Of a stretch of DNA of 64,000 bases, positions 60,953 through 64,000 are shown piece after piece. The notes beneath the pieces are model-generated. The model saw nothing but the letters and a program-made list of their open reading frames with translations, did not search any database and was not told where the DNA came from. Where the stretch lies: contig NZ_CALMGQ010000057.1 of assembly GCF_937863595.1 (NCBI RefSeq), forward strand, positions 62,001 through 126,000, written 5' to 3'. This stretch comes from an uncultured Cytophaga sp. Its GTDB lineage: Bacteria; Bacteroidota; Bacteroidia; Cytophagales; Cytophagaceae. Numbering within the stretch: the first letter of the stretch is position 1; each line of letters starts with the position of its first letter. A program made the translations under genes and the position numbers.

Positions 60953-62026
60953 TCAACTTATTCGACCCATTTGTTTTAAATGTCCAATGTGAGAATGAAC
61001 AGCTAGTCGCACTTTTGAATATTCATTGTATTTAATTTCATATTCTTCACACACCTGTTTTACGATTTTACTTATTTCAGGATAATGTATATGTGAAATG
61101 TGTGGAAACAAATGATGTTCAATTTGAAAATTCAATCCTCCTGTTAACCAAGAAACGATTTTGTTTTTAGTAGCAAAATTAGATGTAGTTTTTAACTGGT
61201 GCAATGCCCATTCATCTTCTAACATACCTGTTTCTAGATTCACCATAGGAAAATGAGAATCTTCAACAGTATGCGCCAGTTGAAACACAATACTCATTAC
61301 AAAGCCTGTACAAAAGGTGTACGTTAAAAAACCTATTAACCAAGGCAGGAAGCCTACAAAGTAGATTGGTAAGGCAACAAAGAAGAACCCATGTATTAGT
61401 TTAAATCCCCAAAAGGAAATGTGATCTGAAAGATCCATTTTCTTAAATGGCAATTCGCCCACTTTTCCTGTAAAATATTTTTTATAATCTGTATAGAAAA
61501 TCCAGTATATATATAAAAGCGCATACACCGCCCAAAAATAAAGGTGTTGAAATCGGTGAATTTGATATTTCTTTTGATTGTCGCACAAACGAAGAAATGG
61601 TTTTGCGTCTATATCATCATCTAAACCTTCAATATTGGTAAATGTGTGATGAATAACATTGTGTTTTGACTTCCACAGATACACATTTGCCCCTAGCATA
61701 TTTATAGACATCCCAGCAAGGTCATTTACCCATTTGCTTTTACTAAAACTCCCATGGGCGCCATCGTGCATAATATTAAACCCTATTGCTGCAGTAGCAA
61801 GGCCTAATAAAATACATTCAAGTAAATTGACAATTAAATAAGGAGAAGTAAAGAAAATTACATGCAAATAGGTTGCAACAAAAGCGACTGTAATAATTGC
61901 TGCTTTAATATATAATTGCAAACCACCTGTTGGTTTTATGTCAATTTCTTTAAAGTGCGCATTTATTCGTTTTCTCAATTCGGAGAAAAACGGAGTCGTA
62001 GGCATTTGGAATTTGGCTGCTTTCAT
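60953..62026 (-). CDS. Membrane fatty acid desaturase, copy 2
   Basis: A 357-residue paralogue of desaturase 1. His boxes: HDGAH (87-91), HNVIHH (122-127) and QIEHHLFPHISHIHY. It has the same membrane layout and the same mid-protein motif FQLAHTVEDSHFP. Two related enzymes of this type in one place suggest different regio-specificities or temperature-dependent use. A possible -7 element (TATTTTTG) lies at 62071-62064 on the minus strand. It converges with the Crp-type gene. Confidence 0.9.
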   Translation of the reverse strand: MKAAKFQMPTTPFFSELRKRINAHFKEIDIKPTGGLQLYIKAAIITVAFVATYLHVIFFTSPYLIVNLLECILLGLATAAIGFNIMHDGAHGSFSKSKWVNDLAGMSINMLGANVYLWKSKHNVIHHTFTNIEGLDDDIDAKPFLRLCDNQKKYQIHRFQHLYFWAVYALLYIYWIFYTDYKKYFTGKVGELPFKKMDLSDHISFWGFKLIHGFFFVALPIYFVGFLPWLIGFLTYTFCTGFVMSIVFQLAHTVEDSHFPMVNLETGMLEDEWALHQLKTTSNFATKNKIVSWLTGGLNFQIEHHLFPHISHIHYPEISKIVKQVCEEYEIKYNEYSKVRLAVHSHIGHLKQMGRIS

Positions 62027-62234
62027 TTTGAGAGATTTTTGAATAACGGATATTCTCGCAAGTCAAAAATATAGGGTTTATAGTTTTATAAAGATACGGA
62101 TACAATCTGACAAAAGAAGTAATTGCCCTTTGCTCGTGTTATTTTGATAACAAATAACATGCCTCAAGTTTACTTATTGAATTAACTAACTGAATTTTAA
62201 CTCTATAAATATTTCTTTACAAGTGCAGATAAAC

Positions 62235-63179
62235 TTACCTCCAATCTACAATACTGCCTCTATCGGCTGTTAATAAAGCTTTGGGGATTGATTTTTTAAT
62301 CTCTTCTTCTAATTTACTCAACAATCGCTTCTTAGAATAGTTCCGGGTATATACCAAACTCACTTCACGTAAAGGTGTCTTTTCAAATTGTTTTATTTTG
62401 GCTGCCCCATCTTTACGAATGTCATAGCTTGCTAGTTCGGGCAAAAGTGTAAATCCTCCTTCTTTTTCAACAAACCTTTTTAAGGTTTCAAGTGATCCAC
62501 TTTCATATGTAAACGGAAGTTGGCTTTTAACAGCATGTTGATAGGAACACAAATTTAGCACCTGCGAACGGAAACAATGCCCCTTACTCAAAAGCCATAA
62601 ATCAGGTGTAGCGATATCAGCTGCATGTAGAATTTTCTTTTTAGATAAAGGATGCTCCTTATGAACGTATAAAACCATTTTTTCATAAAATAACGGTTGC
62701 TCTATTATACCTGGCTCATGCAACGGAGTAACCAATATGCCCACATCTAGTATGTCTTTTTTTAATTGATCCATTATTTCTTCCGACACCAACTCCACAA
62801 TGTTTACTTTAACCAAGGGGTATAATTTTGAAAAGGTTCCCATAAAAAGGGGTAATAAATAAGGGGCCAAAGATGGAATGATACCTATAAATAACTCACC
62901 AGAAACATCGAGGGCGTTTTCTTTAACTACCTCTTCCAACTTATTACCTTCAGCAACTATGATGCGGGCCTGAGCAATTATTTTCTTTCCAATATCCGTT
63001 GGTACGATCGGCTGCTTACTGCGATCAAAAACAATTTCACCCAATGTGTCTTCTAATTTTTTTATTTGCATACTCAAGGTTGGCTGCGTTACAAAACAAG
63101 CATCTGCAGCTGTAACAAAATGTCTATATGTATCAACAGCTATTATATATTCTAATTGAGTTAGTGTAATATCGATCAT
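62235..63179 (-). CDS. oxyR: OxyR-type LysR regulator of peroxide stress
   Basis: A 314-residue LysR-family protein. The N-terminal helix-turn-helix is LEYIIAVDTYRHFVTAADACFVTQPTLSMQIKKLE. The ligand domain carries LLSKGHCFRSQVLNLCSYQ, in which Cys202 and Cys211 have the spacing of the redox pair Cys199/Cys208 of E. coli OxyR. It is divergent from ahpC with 107 bp between start codons. A box at 63188-63202 matches the OxyR half-site. It should sense H2O2 by disulfide formation and activate ahpC. Confidence 0.92.
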   Translation of the reverse strand: MIDITLTQLEYIIAVDTYRHFVTAADACFVTQPTLSMQIKKLEDTLGEIVFDRSKQPIVPTDIGKKIIAQARIIVAEGNKLEEVVKENALDVSGELFIGIIPSLAPYLLPLFMGTFSKLYPLVKVNIVELVSEEIMDQLKKDILDVGILVTPLHEPGIIEQPLFYEKMVLYVHKEHPLSKKKILHAADIATPDLWLLSKGHCFRSQVLNLCSYQHAVKSQLPFTYESGSLETLKRFVEKEGGFTLLPELASYDIRKDGAAKIKQFEKTPLREVSLVYTRNYSKKRLLSKLEEEIKKSIPKALLTADRGSIVDWR

Positions 63180-63187
63180 AGTACAAT

Positions 63188-63202
63188 ATAGTTAAAATCT
63201 AT
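63188..63202. promoter_or_regulatory. OxyR-type half-site
   Basis: ATAGTTAAAATCTAT matches the E. coli OxyR half-site consensus ATAGntnnnanCTAT at every defined base. It lies 8 bp upstream of the oxyR start codon and upstream of the ahpC promoter. The second half-site 7 bp away is poorly matched. The match is seen; binding is inferred. Confidence 0.6.
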
Positions 63203-63222
63203 ATTATTATAAAAACAATCAA

Positions 63223-63254
63223 TTTGAACTATGTATTTAAATCCTGCACATTTG
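63223..63254 (+). promoter_or_regulatory. Putative ahpC promoter (-33 TTTG, -7 CACATTTG)
   Basis: TTTG (63223-63226), then 20 bases, then CACATTTG (63247-63254), which differs from TAnnTTTG by one base. It lies 32 bp before the ahpC ATG and 20 bp after the OxyR-like box. Confidence 0.45.
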
Positions 63255-63286
63255 TATCAATCAATCACACAAAAACAATTAAGATC

Positions 63287-63844
63287 ATGCAAAATAGAGT
63301 ATTAAGCGTAGGAAGTACCTTTCCTACATTCAAAAAAACAGCCGTAGTATCTATAGAAAAAGGCAAAGAATTTGCGGATATCACTTCAGAGAATATCGTA
63401 AATGAAGACAACCAATGGACAGTTATGTTTTGGTGGCCAAAAGATTTCACCTTTGTTTGTCCGACTGAAATAGCGGAATTCAACAACGCTTTTGGGGATT
63501 TCAGGGATAGGGATACAACACTCATTGGTGCATCAACCGATTCTGAGTTTGTGCATGCTGCATGGAGAAGAGATCACGAAGATTTACGCGGATTGAAATT
63601 TCCGATGTTGGCGGATACGTCCAAATCTTTAGCAGAAGAATTGGGCATTTTAGAGCCAAACGAGAAAGTAGCCTTACGTGCAACATTCATCGTTGACCCA
63701 ACAGGAATCATTCGTTGGGTAAGTGTAAACGACTTGAATGTCGGCAGAAATGTTAAAGAGGTAATTCGTGTATTAGACGCCTTGCAAACAGATGAATTAT
63801 GCCCATGCAATTGGGAAAAAGGTCAAGAAACTATTCAAGCATAA
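63287..63844 (+). CDS. ahpC: Peroxiredoxin AhpC
   Basis: From the ATG at 63287 the protein has 185 residues. The peroxidatic Cys58 lies in PKDFTFVCPTEIAEF. The C-terminal LCPCNWEKGQETIQA carries two Cys (172 and 174), as in AhpC proteins that are reduced by an AhpD-type partner instead of AhpF. An in-frame upstream ATG (63224) is unlikely because the likely promoter lies inside that segment. It is divergent from oxyR and should detoxify peroxides in the cytoplasm. Confidence 0.94.
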   Translation: MQNRVLSVGSTFPTFKKTAVVSIEKGKEFADITSENIVNEDNQWTVMFWWPKDFTFVCPTEIAEFNNAFGDFRDRDTTLIGASTDSEFVHAAWRRDHEDLRGLKFPMLADTSKSLAEELGILEPNEKVALRATFIVDPTGIIRWVSVNDLNVGRNVKEVIRVLDALQTDELCPCNWEKGQETIQA

Positions 63845-63850
63845 TAAACC

Positions 63851-63883
63851 GTTGCTCATTCAAATAGTATTTGAATGAGCAAC
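63851..63883. terminator. 16-bp perfect hairpin after ahpC
   Basis: Arms 63851-63866 and 63868-63883 (GTTGCTCATTCAAATA) around one G. It starts 7 bp after the ahpC stop. It may act as terminator or as partial attenuator before the next gene. Confidence 0.75.
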
Positions 63884-63898
63884 ACAACTAAAAAAGAC

Positions 63899-64000
63899 AT
63901 GATACAACTTTCAGAAACTAGCGCAGAATTGGTTCAACTCATTCGAATCGAAGATGCTCCTTTACCAATACTGCAATTACTAGACAGTACAGATTCGCGT
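63899..64000 (+). CDS. Partial gene downstream of ahpC, product not recognised
   Basis: An open frame from ATG at 63899 (MIQLSETSAELVQLIRIEDA, then PLPILQLLDSTDSR) runs off the window. An in-frame ATG at 63875 lies inside the right arm of the hairpin, so the later one is preferred. The 34 visible residues do not identify a family. The position after an AhpC with a double-Cys tail makes an AhpD/carboxymuconolactone-decarboxylase-like partner possible, but this is context only. Confidence 0.5.
   Translation, partial: MIQLSETSAELVQLIRIEDAPLPILQLLDSTDSR

Overview
The window is AT-rich chromosomal DNA from a Bacteroidota species, most likely in the Cytophagales. The evidence is type IX secretion (T9SS) type A sorting domains, a Bacteroidota-style BRO/RhuM/HipAB accessory set, -7 promoter elements of the TAnnTTTG type, few Shine-Dalgarno sequences, and many short palindromic repeats. 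The gene set resembles Cytophaga-like gliding bacteria, but no species was assigned by comparison.

Layout. 1-3067 (minus): the phosphate uptake operon pstS-pstC-pstA-pstB, with pstB cut by the window edge. A four-fold 11-bp-period repeat lies upstream and looks like a Pho box. 3524-13746: an orphan T9SS sorting domain, an LpxH-like phosphoesterase divergent from a glycosyltransferase/GH1 pair, a glycogen-debranching-type enzyme, a DMT exporter, an unknown 513-aa protein, and the CbpA/CbpM co-chaperone pair. 13885-17793: a large secreted M6-type metalloprotease with Ig-like, discoidin and sorting domains. 18101-19732: AlkB-like and AraC-MGMT alkylation repair. 19846-23617: a compact four-gene minus-strand cluster (UbiA prenyltransferase, type III polyketide synthase, methyltransferase, flavoprotein), probably for a prenylated phenolic lipid or quinone. 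23801-26215: three SRPBCC proteins and a CsaA-like protein.

26346-43024 is an accessory island: RhuM, HipAB, a BRO protein, a GxxExxY protein, a complete type I restriction-modification system (hsdR-hsdM-hsdS), a divergent XRE regulator with a 21-bp-period operator, two paralogous RelE/ParE modules, a coiled-coil protein with an HPD motif, and a broken NlpC/P60-like effector gene followed by two intact paralogous membrane-protein genes. A family of roughly 90-180 bp palindromic elements with TTGTCTGAACTATGATTC ends sits between most of these genes, like cassette borders.

43261-49297 is gltB-gltD (glutamate synthase). 49919-55767 is the most striking locus: a DUF4280 (PAAR-like)-Hint-toxin effector followed by five immunity-like paralogues. 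The last three are carried on exact 910-bp tandem repeats. An 18-bp motif (one mismatch) is shared upstream of this effector and of the broken effector at 40747.

56088-64000: a kinase-like membrane protein without an ATPase domain, an RluA-type pseudouridine synthase, a DJ-1/PfpI protein, two membrane desaturases around a Crp-type regulator, and an OxyR/AhpC pair with an OxyR-like box between them. The last, partial gene runs off the right edge. No rRNA, tRNA or CRISPR array was recognised.
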